Positions 37,180 to 45,533 of a DNA stretch of 64,000 nucleotides are shown here, piece by piece (positions within the stretch are counted from its first letter, which is position 1; every line of letters starts with the position of its first letter). The DNA is taken from NCBI RefSeq assembly GCF_001758465.1, contig NZ_MJIC01000016.1, positions 248,001 through 312,000 on the forward strand, given 5' to 3'. The translations under genes and the position numbers were made by a program. The notes under the pieces were generated by a model. That model did no database searches. It was not told the origin of the DNA and saw nothing but the letters and a program-made list of their open reading frames with translations. The DNA comes from Marisediminitalea lipolytica (GTDB taxonomy: Bacteria > Pseudomonadota > Gammaproteobacteria > Enterobacterales > Alteromonadaceae).

Positions 37180-38925
37180 ATGACAAATAAAACGACAACA
37201 ATTATAGCTAAAGCAATGGCCCTTAATACCATTTTTGCCCTGGGGGTCAGTGCAGAGACTATTTTTATAGATAATATCACCGTATTTGACAGTACCGGCA
37301 GCGATCCGTTTGTTGCTGACGTCATCATCGAAAAAGGACGGTTCAGCGCAATTGCCCCAGAACTTAAACAACCAGCCAATACCACGTTAGTTAACGGTGA
37401 AGGATTAAGTCTTGTTGCCGGCCTGAGTGATATTCATGTCCATTGGACCGCTAACCGATCGGTGGTAGCAACAGAATTACTCCGGTATGGCGTCACTACG
37501 GCGACCGATTTTCACTCATCACCAGACTCTTACGCTGCCAAGCGCGAATGGCACAAAAGCCACCTCATTTCACCACATGTGGCCTATGCGGCGCGCATCG
37601 CGCCGCCAGGCGGGCACGGTGCAGACTGGGCAGATGAACGTATGACCAGACTGGTCGCTTCGCCCGAAGAAGCTAAGAAAGTCATGGAATATCTCGATGA
37701 TTATCAACCTGATGTTATCAAGGTCTTTGCGGATGGCTGGCGCTATGGCAATCCCAAAAGTGACACTGATATCAGTTTGCATGCACTTCAGGAGTTAACC
37801 CATCAAGCTAAAACACGTGGCTGGCCTGTTCTAACGCATACTGTTACCACAGACGGCGCTAAACGCGCGGCTTTGGGTAACGTAACGGCTATTGCCCACG
37901 CCATCCAGGATGAAAAAGCGACTGATGAGCTGGCAGCATTGCTGGTAGACCACAGCGTATTTTATGCCCCGACATTAGCTGTTTATGAAATGCGCCCGGA
38001 TAAAATCGCGTCCTATTCCCCGGCACAAATAAAAGCAGGTGAAAGCCGTCAACAAAACTCTGAATATAATCTGTCGCTATTTAACGAGGCTGGTGTAACC
38101 CTGGCGCTGGGCACAGACTCCGGCATTGGTCGGACGCCATTTGGCGAATCAAGTGTCCGGGAAATGGAGCTGATGACCAATTTTGGCGTATCGGCTAAAG
38201 AGGCGTTAATTGCTGGTACCCTTGGCAGTGCCGAGGCTCTGGGCGTAGGCAAAGACCGTGGCACTATCGAAGTGGGTAAACGCGCTGACTTCGTACTGTT
38301 AAGTGGAGAACCCTGGAAAAATATCTCTGATTACCGCAATGTGTCCGCCGTCTATGTTGACGGTATTTTGGTAGTAAAGGATGGTGAGCTAGTCGGCCAA
38401 CAAGGGCCTGAAATACCACCAGCCACCCCGGCGTTGGCGATGATTGATGACTTCGAAGGCGAACGCGGATTAACTCAGTATGGTACGTTACGCCGGGCCG
38501 ATCTCGATTACAGTTTCCCACGCAGCCACGTGTTAATGGTAGAAAAACCAGGTAGCGAAAAAGGTGATCATAACCTGAGTGTAACTATCGAGCTTGAGAA
38601 CAAGCCCAAGCCTAAGGCCGGGGTCATTTTTCCTCTCTCTGAAGGAAGCTTTGTACCTGTTGACGCTTCTGAATTCAGCGCCGTTGCCTTTGATATTAAC
38701 GCCAAGCCTGGCAGCTACATTATTGCTATGGACGCCTATGGTGGCAGTGGTACAGCCACAATAGATGTTATTAGCGGCTGGCAAAAAATCGTTGTTCCTT
38801 TTGACAGCTTTACCGGGAAAAAACCTGTAAATATCGAGCTATTACGTTCAATCGGTATCAGTGTTGCCGGTTCTGGTGAAGAGTCATTCTGGTTAGAGCT
38901 GGATAACGTAAGATTTATTAAGTAA
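37180..38925 (+). CDS. Exported amidohydrolase with C-terminal CIA30-like beta domain
   Basis: I place the start at ATG 37180, with GGGAG upstream and four bases after the preceding stop; the protein is 581 residues with a signal peptide (IIAKAMALNTIFALGVSA-ET). All ligands for a binuclear site are visible: His86 and His88 (SDIHVHW), bridging Lys181 (VIKVFADG), His220 (LTHTVTT), His240 (IAHAIQ) and Asp313 (GTDSG), as in Xaa-Pro dipeptidase and imidazolonepropionase-like enzymes. Residues about 420-581 form an extra beta-rich domain (MIDDFEGERG...FSAVAFDINAKPGSYIIAMD...WQKIVVPFDSFTG...ELDNVRFIK) of the CIA30/galactose-binding type, which may bind a carbohydrate or anchor a complex. Substrate is unknown. 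Confidence 0.83.
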   Translation: MTNKTTTIIAKAMALNTIFALGVSAETIFIDNITVFDSTGSDPFVADVIIEKGRFSAIAPELKQPANTTLVNGEGLSLVAGLSDIHVHWTANRSVVATELLRYGVTTATDFHSSPDSYAAKREWHKSHLISPHVAYAARIAPPGGHGADWADERMTRLVASPEEAKKVMEYLDDYQPDVIKVFADGWRYGNPKSDTDISLHALQELTHQAKTRGWPVLTHTVTTDGAKRAALGNVTAIAHAIQDEKATDELAALLVDHSVFYAPTLAVYEMRPDKIASYSPAQIKAGESRQQNSEYNLSLFNEAGVTLALGTDSGIGRTPFGESSVREMELMTNFGVSAKEALIAGTLGSAEALGVGKDRGTIEVGKRADFVLLSGEPWKNISDYRNVSAVYVDGILVVKDGELVGQQGPEIPPATPALAMIDDFEGERGLTQYGTLRRADLDYSFPRSHVLMVEKPGSEKGDHNLSVTIELENKPKPKAGVIFPLSEGSFVPVDASEFSAVAFDINAKPGSYIIAMDAYGGSGTATIDVISGWQKIVVPFDSFTGKKPVNIELLRSIGISVAGSGEESFWLELDNVRFIK

Positions 38926-38930
38926 TCCAG

Positions 38931-38950
38931 GCAGGGGCTTTAGCCCCTGC
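38931..38950 (+). other. Intercistronic hairpin after the third amidohydrolase gene
   Basis: GCAGGGGC pairs perfectly with GCCCCTGC around a TTTA loop, six bases after the stop codon. No T run follows. It resembles the hairpin after the receptor gene in design but not in sequence. Confidence 0.6.
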
Positions 38951-39001
38951 GTAATCGACTTACGTTTTGAAATAACCCTTTAGCAATTTGGATAATAGAT
39001 A

Positions 39002-39973
39002 ATGCTGAGAAGTAAACGAGGTAAATTGAGTACCACAAAGGGTATTCAAATTTGTTGCTTAGCCGTGGCACTTTTTCAGGTAGGTTGTGCCGAAAACACC
39101 ACTAATATCACCCCAAAAACAACCTCCGGGCCATCACTCGCAACCCAGCCAAAATTCGCAGCCAGTTGGCTGGATACTGTTGATGGCAATATGCCGTTGG
39201 TGATTAGTGCACCCCACGGCGGCTCAATCAAACCCGATGACATACCCGACAAAACCTGTGGCGCTAAAGTACAAGACAGTAACACTGCTGACTTAGCGTT
39301 TGAGATTAAAAATGCCTTTGCCCGGGAAGGTAAAACACCACACCTGATTGTTGCTCGCATTGCACGCACAAAAATCGACCTCAATCGGGATAAAGCTGTT
39401 GCTACCTGTGAAAACCCATTGATGGAAGAAACATGGGAGCAATATCATACAGCCATAGAACAAGCGCTTAAAGAAGCTATCGATAAATTCGGTTATGCGA
39501 TGTATATCGACCTGCACGGCCAAAGCCATCCGGTTAAGCGTTTAGAATTGGGCTATCTGTTGCGAACACCTGCTTTACGTCAAAGTTACGAAGCGCCACA
39601 AACAAACGGCGAACGCGCCGGGCAAACGTCATTACGAAACCTGTTAAAAGATAATGACAAGCTATCACTGGAAAGCTTATTTACCGGCGATAAAGCACTG
39701 GGAACACTGCTGGCAAAGGCTGGTTTTCCAGGTGTACCCAGTCAGTCGGATCCTTTCCCGCAGGAGGGCGAGCCCTATTTTAATGGCGGCTATAACACCC
39801 GGCGCTATACCTCGGCTGACTATCCAAAGGTGTTTGGTTTACAAATAGAAGCCAATTTTGATGGCGTGCGGGACACGGCAGAGAACCGTAAGAAATTTGC
39901 CGCAGCCTTCGCTAAATCCATCAATGAATACCTGGTTTTTATTGAAGCAAATTCCAGTCTTAACGCAAATTAA
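39002..39973 (+). CDS. N-formylglutamate amidohydrolase-fold lipoprotein
   Basis: A 323-residue protein with a lipoprotein signal (LAVALFQVGC), so anchored in the periplasm. The body matches the N-formylglutamate amidohydrolase family: MPLVISAPHGGSIKPDDIPDK, ARIARTKIDLNRDKAVA, AMYIDLHGQSHP and a late FGLQIEAN that supply the conserved His, Glu, Arg and His metal or substrate residues. Known members release formate from N-formylglutamate in histidine breakdown, but they are cytoplasmic; an exported version implies another small N-acyl or carboxylate amide. It is the last gene of the receptor and hydrolase locus, 76 bases after the third amidohydrolase, and no terminator with a T run follows before the convergent MAPEG gene. 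Confidence 0.78.
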   Translation: MLRSKRGKLSTTKGIQICCLAVALFQVGCAENTTNITPKTTSGPSLATQPKFAASWLDTVDGNMPLVISAPHGGSIKPDDIPDKTCGAKVQDSNTADLAFEIKNAFAREGKTPHLIVARIARTKIDLNRDKAVATCENPLMEETWEQYHTAIEQALKEAIDKFGYAMYIDLHGQSHPVKRLELGYLLRTPALRQSYEAPQTNGERAGQTSLRNLLKDNDKLSLESLFTGDKALGTLLAKAGFPGVPSQSDPFPQEGEPYFNGGYNTRRYTSADYPKVFGLQIEANFDGVRDTAENRKKFAAAFAKSINEYLVFIEANSSLNAN

Positions 39974-40029
39974 ACGGCAATCTGATTCTGATGTTTCCGG
40001 ATAAACTTTGCCAGTTTAAAAAGCGCTGA

Positions 40030-40413
40030 CTAAAACAGCGTGGCGAACATGGCCACGCTGATCCCCAGCCCTGCCACAAACATGATGCTACGCAGCTTGT
40101 CGATGTCGTACCAATAGCAAACCAGGTACACGATACGACAAATAACAAAGGCCACGGCCAGATAAATGTGCAGTGAACCAACTGCCCCCAGGGCCAACAC
40201 AGCCAAAGCCGCTGGCGCATAGTAGGTGATAGCCTCAAAGCAATTATAATGCGCCGCATTTGCACGAGCACCAAACCCGGTTAACCCTTGCTGCTGCGCT
40301 CTTGGGTGTTTATTGTCGTAGCCCCCCGCTTTCTGCATGGCCCAGGCCAGCGGCAACTTCGCCAAAAAAGGCATCACACAGACAAACAGTAAACACAGTA
40401 GAAAAATTGTCAC
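40030..40413 (-). CDS. MAPEG family membrane protein
   Basis: A 127-residue protein with four hydrophobic helices and the MAPEG pattern: KLPLAWAMQKAGGYDNKHPRAQQQGLTGFGARANAAHYNCFEAITYYAPAAL with the conserved Glu and Asn residues, followed by VCRIVYLVCYWYDIDKLRS. Bacterial members are related to microsomal glutathione transferases, but activity is rarely shown. It is the last gene of a three-gene minus-strand run (CHI-like, DUF3833, MAPEG), 22 bases after the DUF3833 gene. Confidence 0.85.
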   Translation of the reverse strand: MTIFLLCLLFVCVMPFLAKLPLAWAMQKAGGYDNKHPRAQQQGLTGFGARANAAHYNCFEAITYYAPAALAVLALGAVGSLHIYLAVAFVICRIVYLVCYWYDIDKLRSIMFVAGLGISVAMFATLF

Positions 40414-40435
40414 CTAAGCTTCTCCATTAGTAGTT

Positions 40436-40966
40436 TTATTGCTGCTGCATAAAAATCGTGACTTCGGCCATCACCAGGCCAAATTTCTTCACGTAAGACC
40501 GGTTCATTAACGTACCGTCTCCCATCGCCCAGAACCAATCATCAAAAGCAACTTTATAGGTCGTATCATCCACCGGCAAATCCATTTCATACTGAAAATT
40601 AAACGCATTGCCGTAGGACGTCCCTTTGGCGGTACCTAAAATGTCGCCCGCCTCGCCCTGATAAACGCCATTGCCCATAGGTGTAATGCGCCAGGTTCGC
40701 TGCTGGGGCCCTTCCCCAACTTCATAAGTAAAGGTTTCATCCAGAATTAGCACGCTACCTTCTATACGTCCATCAATATCAACGGTGAAGCGCTGAACCA
40801 CATCACCGGAACGATTTTGCACAATCCCCCAGGCTTTTACTTTGCCATTAAAAAAACGCTCAAGGGCCAGCGGCGGTGTGGTTTGCTGGTACTTACTGCC
40901 ATCGATGGACGTGCTGCAACCGGCAACAACACCCATCAATAATAAAATCAGCATTATGTGTTTCAT
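40436..40966 (-). CDS. DUF3833 family lipoprotein
   Basis: A 176-residue lipoprotein: the ATG at 40964-40966 has AGGAG eight bases upstream and gives a signal ending in the lipobox VVAGCS (an in-frame GTG at 40975 is less likely). The mature protein has the DUF3833 pattern PLALERFFNGKVKAWGIVQNRSGDVVQRFTVDI and the C-terminal FDDWFWAMGDGTLMNRSYVKKFGL. Its function is unknown. In other gammaproteobacteria DUF3833 and chalcone-isomerase-like genes travel with cyclopropane fatty acid synthase-like genes and a sigma-E/ChrR regulator; none of those is present here. Confidence 0.83.
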   Translation of the reverse strand: MKHIMLILLLMGVVAGCSTSIDGSKYQQTTPPLALERFFNGKVKAWGIVQNRSGDVVQRFTVDIDGRIEGSVLILDETFTYEVGEGPQQRTWRITPMGNGVYQGEAGDILGTAKGTSYGNAFNFQYEMDLPVDDTTYKVAFDDWFWAMGDGTLMNRSYVKKFGLVMAEVTIFMQQQ

Positions 40967-40971
40967 CGGAT

Positions 40972-41499
40972 TCACTCCTGTTGTAATAATTCGGCCCTGA
41001 ATTCAGGCTCACTGGTGTTTGGCCCCAGCCATATATTAAAAAACCAGGTGGCAAATGCGGGGTCTTCCACATCACCCAGCCATTCGCCATTATGGTAAAA
41101 CCGCGTAACGCGATTTTCGGTTACCAGCCCAACAATGGTGTCCTGGGCAACCACGTCGGGGAAAAGCGCTTCCATTTGCTGTAGCCAGCGGCTATGCAGT
41201 TCAGCGTTATCAAGCCCTTGTTCGCGCATCTCCTTTATCGACCTTGACGCGATGTCACTGCCGTCGAAGTCACGTAGATAGGTCAGCGACAAGGCAAAAG
41301 GGCGATCAGCCAGCCATTTCCCCTGTGAGGCAAATAAATGGGCATCGTAAATATCCCAGAACAAATAAGAGTAACGGGCTTTGCCAACCACCTTGGCCTC
41401 CTGAACCACCGCCTGCACAGGCTCTGGGATCACCTCATTGGCCATGCCTGTTCCCGCCGCAAGCGAATACAGCAGTCCAGTCGTCCACGCTAGTTTCAT
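40972..41499 (-). CDS. Chalcone isomerase-like periplasmic protein
   Basis: A 175-residue exported protein (signal peptide ending near GMA-NE). The mature part follows the bacterial chalcone-isomerase-like pattern: VVGKARYSYLFWDIYDAHLFASQGKW, FALSLTYLRDFDGSDIASRSIKEM, RVTRFYHNGEWLGDVEDPAFATWFFNIWLGPNTSEP. Bacterial members are thought to bind fatty acids or similar lipids rather than flavonoids. It is the first gene of the run and its stop lies five bases before the DUF3833 start. Confidence 0.85.
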   Translation of the reverse strand: MKLAWTTGLLYSLAAGTGMANEVIPEPVQAVVQEAKVVGKARYSYLFWDIYDAHLFASQGKWLADRPFALSLTYLRDFDGSDIASRSIKEMREQGLDNAELHSRWLQQMEALFPDVVAQDTIVGLVTENRVTRFYHNGEWLGDVEDPAFATWFFNIWLGPNTSEPEFRAELLQQE

Positions 41500-41622
41500 T
41501 ACCTTTGCTCCACGCGATGTATCTTTGGATTTCTTATACCGACAGGACCCCCGAGTTGATCACTATTGCAATTTATCAGGCATGTTATTAGTCTCAACGC
41601 TTGCCGTTTAAAATTGTTGGTT

Positions 41623-42546
41623 ATGTCCGTTACTGAAAGTGATCTGAGCCATCGTCTTGGCTTAACCCTGCCCTCCCCCCTTATGCCTTTTACACCAGAC
41701 TGGCCTGGTGCCGAGCGTGTTAACCTTTGGATCAAGCGCGACGACCTCATCCATCCGGTTATTTCTGGTAACAAGTGGCGTAAGATGAGCGCCCTGCTGG
41801 CGCATCACGCTGCAACCTGTCAGCACATCGTTAGTTTTGGCGGCGGTTATTCCAACCATCTCCATGCACTGGGCTGGTGTTGTAAACAACTGGGTATCGC
41901 TTTTACTGCCATTATCCGCGGGCACTACCAGGCAAATCCAACACCAATGATTGCGGATTTGCTGCACTGGGGCGCCGAGATTCGCTATGTCACCAAAATC
42001 GAATATCAGCAGCGCCATAGCCAGGACTACTTAGCGCTATTGACCCGGGATTACCCTCAGGCACTAATTATCCCCGAAGGCGGCAGCCAGCAGCTCGCTC
42101 TGCAGGGCATTCATGCCATGCTAGCGGAGTGCCAGCAACCTTTTGATACCATTGTTACGCCAGTGGCCAGTGGTGCCACCATGGCGGGTATGGTTAGCGG
42201 CGTTTCAGAACAACAACAGGTTTTAGGTATTGCAGTTCTTAATGGGGTTGGGTATCTTGAAAATCTCGTAGCACAATTTTTACCCGAAAAATCAGACTGC
42301 CGCTGGCAAATTCTGCACCAGTTTCATCATGGTGGTTATGCACGAAAGTCAGCAGATTTGCTCAGTTTGTGTGAAGAAATGCAGCAAAAATACAGCATTG
42401 CGGTAGAACCGGTATATTCTGGCAAGGTGTTTTTTGCTATGAAGGAATTGCTTAAACAAGCGTTTTTCCCGGCAGGCCAACAGATTATTATTGTCCATAC
42501 CGGTGGTTTACAAGGCGCGCGAAATGATCTTCAGGCCGGGCTGTAA
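41623..42546 (+). CDS. D-cysteine desulfhydrase / ACC deaminase family PLP enzyme
   Basis: A 307-residue PLP-dependent lyase of the tryptophan synthase beta fold. The PLP lysine lies in LIHPVISGNKWRKMSALL near residue 50, followed by SFGGGYSNHLHALGWCCKQLG, and EGGSQQLALQGIHAM and TPVASGATMAGMVSG supply the phosphate-binding part. Family members degrade D-cysteine or 1-aminocyclopropane-1-carboxylate, or act on other D-amino acids; sequence reading cannot choose. The ATG at 41623 gives a standard N-terminus; a TTG at 41566 would extend it with an atypical leader. It is divergent from the chalcone isomerase-like gene. Confidence 0.85.
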   Translation: MSVTESDLSHRLGLTLPSPLMPFTPDWPGAERVNLWIKRDDLIHPVISGNKWRKMSALLAHHAATCQHIVSFGGGYSNHLHALGWCCKQLGIAFTAIIRGHYQANPTPMIADLLHWGAEIRYVTKIEYQQRHSQDYLALLTRDYPQALIIPEGGSQQLALQGIHAMLAECQQPFDTIVTPVASGATMAGMVSGVSEQQQVLGIAVLNGVGYLENLVAQFLPEKSDCRWQILHQFHHGGYARKSADLLSLCEEMQQKYSIAVEPVYSGKVFFAMKELLKQAFFPAGQQIIIVHTGGLQGARNDLQAGL

Positions 42547-42594
42547 CGTTACAAACCCTATACAGATAAACTATTTAACTAACAGGGAAAATGC

Positions 42595-43002
42595 ATGAGT
42601 GACAATTACACCGTTTTTTCACGCCCCAGTCAGTTGTTAATCGACAGGTCGTTGGTGCTTTGTAAAACACTGCTACGCATGGAAAACAGCTTTTATCCCT
42701 TCGCCGCCATCTACGAAAAAGGCCGTATTGGTTGCTTATTCAGCGAAGACTTTGGCGTAGAAAATCCCGGCGAGATGCAAATTCTTGAGCATTTGCAATG
42801 GCGTGTTATCGATAACATTACCGATAACGACGCTTACGCTACTTTGGTGTACGCGGCACAAATCGAAATCAATGAAAAAGAAGCACAGGATGCCATAGTC
42901 ATCACCCTGTGCGAACCTAATCGTCCTGAGCGGTCAGTGGTTTATCCCTATTATCGTAAAAACCAGCGCGTTATCCTTGCACCTCCGCTGGTCGAAAAGT
43001 AA
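42595..43002 (+). CDS. Conserved-looking protein of unknown function
   Basis: I do not recognise this 135-residue protein. It has no signal peptide or membrane helix and looks like a soluble alpha/beta protein (LEHLQWRVIDNITDNDAYATLVYAAQIEINEKEAQDAIVITLCEPN). The ATG has an AGGGAAAA site and codon use resembles its neighbours, so it is very probably expressed. It lies 48 bases after the PLP enzyme gene and 145 bases before the carboxynorspermidine dehydrogenase gene. Confidence 0.6.
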   Translation: MSDNYTVFSRPSQLLIDRSLVLCKTLLRMENSFYPFAAIYEKGRIGCLFSEDFGVENPGEMQILEHLQWRVIDNITDNDAYATLVYAAQIEINEKEAQDAIVITLCEPNRPERSVVYPYYRKNQRVILAPPLVEK

Positions 43003-43032
43003 TCATACCGACTTATAGTCAGACCGGTGTAA

Positions 43033-43068
43033 CGCCTGAATAAACACTGTGCTTTTACAGCTCAGGCG
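43033..43068 (+). promoter_or_regulatory. Two-part stem-loop in the leader of the carboxynorspermidine genes
   Basis: CGCCTGA at 43033-43039 pairs with TCAGGCG at 43062-43068, and an inner CTGT/ACAG stem encloses GCTTTT. No T run follows and the structure lies about 80 bases before the dehydrogenase start. It may be the 3' end structure of the preceding gene or a 5' UTR control element; the sequence cannot decide. Confidence 0.4.
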
Positions 43069-43147
43069 TACGACTTTACTTGCCTATTTCACGCCGTCTG
43101 ATAGCATTCAACGCAAATTTTAAACCCACTCTAAAAGGGATAATTAT

Positions 43148-44350
43148 ATGTCTCGTGTTCTGATTATCGGTGCCGGTGGCGTAGCGGCAGTTACCATTAA
43201 AAAATGTGCTCGTTTGCCTGAGTATTTCGACGAAATTTATCTGGCCAGCCGCACCGTATCCAAGTGCGAAGCGCTGCAACAGGAAGTTGGAGCTGATCGC
43301 GTAAAGGGCGTTTTCGCCGTTGATGCCGACGACGCCAAAGCCGTTGAAGCCCTAATCAACGACGTTAAACCGGATCTGGTTGTTAACCTGGCCCTGCCAT
43401 ATCAGGATCTGCCAATCATGGACGCGTGCCTGGCAACCAAAACCGATTACCTGGATACTGCCAATTACGAGCCAAAAGACGTTGCCAAATTCGAATACAG
43501 CTGGCAGTGGGCGTATCAGGATAAGTTTAAAGAAGCCGGCATCATGGCCCTGTTAGGTTCAGGCTTCGATCCGGGTGTTACCAATGTATACACCGCTTAT
43601 GCTGCGAAACACTATTTTGACGAAATTCACTATCTGGATATCGTGGATTGTAATGGTGGTGATCACGGTCAGGCCTTTGCGACTAACTTCAACCCGGAAA
43701 TCAATATCCGCGAAATCACTCAGCGTGGTCGCTTCTGGGAAGACGGCGAGTGGAAAGAAACCGATCCATTAAGCGTTCGTGAAGATCTGGATTATCAGAA
43801 CATCGGTGTGCGCGCCTCTTACCTGATGTTCCACGAAGAGCTGGAATCTATAGTTAAGCATTTCCCTACCCTGAAACGTGCCCGTTTCTGGATGACCTTT
43901 GGCGATGCCTACCTTAACCACCTGCGCGTGCTGGAAGGTATCGGCATGACCAGCATTGAGCCAGTTGAATTCCAGGGCCAGCAAATCGTGCCTCTCGAGT
44001 TCTTAAAAGCCGTATTACCTAACCCGGGTTCACTGGCGGAAGGCTACACCGGCATGACCTGTATTGGTACTTACATTACCGGTGTGAAAGATGGCAAAGA
44101 GAAAACCATCTTCATCTATAACAACTGCGATCACGCGGTTTGTAATGAAGAAGTCGGCGCTCAGGCGGTATCTTACACCACCGGCGTACCAGCAATGATT
44201 GGCGCCATGATGATGTTACAGGGCAAATGGCATAAGCCGGGCGTATGGAACATGGAACAATTCGATCCGGATCCGTTTATGGCTGAGCTGAACATCCACG
44301 GTCTGCCATGGCACGTTATCGAATGTGACAGCAGCCCATTCAGCAAGTAA
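43148..44350 (+). CDS. Carboxynorspermidine/carboxyspermidine dehydrogenase (saccharopine dehydrogenase family)
   Basis: This NAD(P)H enzyme condenses aspartate semialdehyde with 1,3-diaminopropane or putrescine to give carboxynorspermidine or carboxyspermidine. The 400-residue protein starts SRVLIIGAGGVAAVTIKKCARLPEYF (Rossmann fold) and contains CLATKTDYLDTANYEPKD, ALLGSGFDPGVTNVYTAYAAKHYFDEIHYLDIVDCNGGDHG and SYTTGVPAMIGAMMMLQGKW, all as in Vibrio-type enzymes. The assignment is reinforced by the decarboxylase gene that follows after 23 bases. The ThrA pathway also makes its aspartate semialdehyde substrate. The ATG has an AAGGGA site. Confidence 0.92.
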   Translation: MSRVLIIGAGGVAAVTIKKCARLPEYFDEIYLASRTVSKCEALQQEVGADRVKGVFAVDADDAKAVEALINDVKPDLVVNLALPYQDLPIMDACLATKTDYLDTANYEPKDVAKFEYSWQWAYQDKFKEAGIMALLGSGFDPGVTNVYTAYAAKHYFDEIHYLDIVDCNGGDHGQAFATNFNPEINIREITQRGRFWEDGEWKETDPLSVREDLDYQNIGVRASYLMFHEELESIVKHFPTLKRARFWMTFGDAYLNHLRVLEGIGMTSIEPVEFQGQQIVPLEFLKAVLPNPGSLAEGYTGMTCIGTYITGVKDGKEKTIFIYNNCDHAVCNEEVGAQAVSYTTGVPAMIGAMMMLQGKWHKPGVWNMEQFDPDPFMAELNIHGLPWHVIECDSSPFSK

Positions 44351-44373
44351 TGGCAAGTAGCGGAGAGCAAGGC

Positions 44374-45504
44374 GTGACCGATTTAACCCAACGCACTGAT
44401 ATTCCATCACCCTGTTATGTGCTGGAAGAAGTTAAGCTGGTAAACAACCTGGAACTGATGAAACGGGTTCAGGATGGCTCCGGCGCCAGAATTATTCTGG
44501 CGCTGAAAGGCTTTTCCATGTGGTCCTGTTTTGACATCGTCAAACAATATCTGCATGGCGCTACTGCCAGCTCAGTTTGGGAAGCCAGACTAGCCAGTGA
44601 AATGGGTAAGGAAGTCCACGCCTATGCCCCGGCTTATAAAGCCAGAGACATTGCTGAACTGGCCGGTCTGGTTAATCACCTGTCGTTTAACAGCCTAACC
44701 CAATGGCAGGCATATAAAGACGCCTTACCAGGGGTTTCGCTGGGCTTGCGGATTAACCCGGAACATCAGGAAGCCGACACTCCGCTCTACGATCCGGCTG
44801 CGCCGGGGTCTCGTCTTGGCATCCGTGCCAGCGAGCTGGAAGGTGTTGACCTTGGCGGTATTGAAGGGTTTCATTGCCACAATTTGTGTGAGTGCGATTC
44901 ATTTGCTACCGCCCGTACACTCGACGCCATCGAGCAGCGCTTTGGTAAATGGCTGGGCGAGCTAAAATGGTTAAACTTAGGCGGTGGTCACCTGATGACC
45001 CGCGCCGGTTATGATGTAGAACACCTCATTACCACGCTGAAAACTTTTAAAGCCAAATACCCGCATCTGGACGTGATCCTCGAGCCTGGTTCTGCTGTGG
45101 CCTGGCAAACCGGGCCGCTGATAGCGGAAGTGGTGGATATCGTTAATAACGAAGGGCCTATCGCCCTGCTGGATATTTCTGCCACCGCGCATATGCCGGA
45201 CGTACTGGAAATGCCGTACAGGCCTGCCATATTGCATGCGGGCCAGCCCGGCGAATTGGGTTACGACATCAAACTGGGCGGCAACTCTTGTCTGGCCGGT
45301 GACGTTATCGACACCTACAGTTTTGCCAAGCCTTTGGCTATTGGCGATCGTCTGCAGTTTGAAGACATGATGCACTACACCATGGTGAAAACCACCTTCT
45401 TTAATGGTGTGGAACATCCGGCTATCGGCATTCTGCGTTCGAATGGGGATTTTGAACTGGTTCGTCAGTTTAATTATGCCGATTTCAAATCGCGCTTATC
45501 CTGA
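44374..45504 (+). CDS. nspC: Carboxynorspermidine decarboxylase
   Basis: A PLP-dependent alanine-racemase-fold decarboxylase producing norspermidine or spermidine, polyamines that influence biofilm formation in vibrios. The PLP lysine is in ARIILALKGFSMWS near residue 41; IEGFHCHNLCECDSF, LNLGGGHLMTRAGYD, VILEPGSAVAWQTGPL and GNSCLAGDVIDTY follow in the family order. I prefer the GTG at 44374, which has GGAG eight bases upstream and gives TDLTQRTDIPSPCYVLEE; an in-frame ATG at 44350 overlaps the dehydrogenase stop (TAATG) but lacks a ribosome-binding site. An intrinsic terminator follows. Confidence 0.93.
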   Translation: MTDLTQRTDIPSPCYVLEEVKLVNNLELMKRVQDGSGARIILALKGFSMWSCFDIVKQYLHGATASSVWEARLASEMGKEVHAYAPAYKARDIAELAGLVNHLSFNSLTQWQAYKDALPGVSLGLRINPEHQEADTPLYDPAAPGSRLGIRASELEGVDLGGIEGFHCHNLCECDSFATARTLDAIEQRFGKWLGELKWLNLGGGHLMTRAGYDVEHLITTLKTFKAKYPHLDVILEPGSAVAWQTGPLIAEVVDIVNNEGPIALLDISATAHMPDVLEMPYRPAILHAGQPGELGYDIKLGGNSCLAGDVIDTYSFAKPLAIGDRLQFEDMMHYTMVKTTFFNGVEHPAIGILRSNGDFELVRQFNYADFKSRLS

Positions 45505-45533
45505 TTAACCGCCAGCAAGGTACACAAAAGCAA

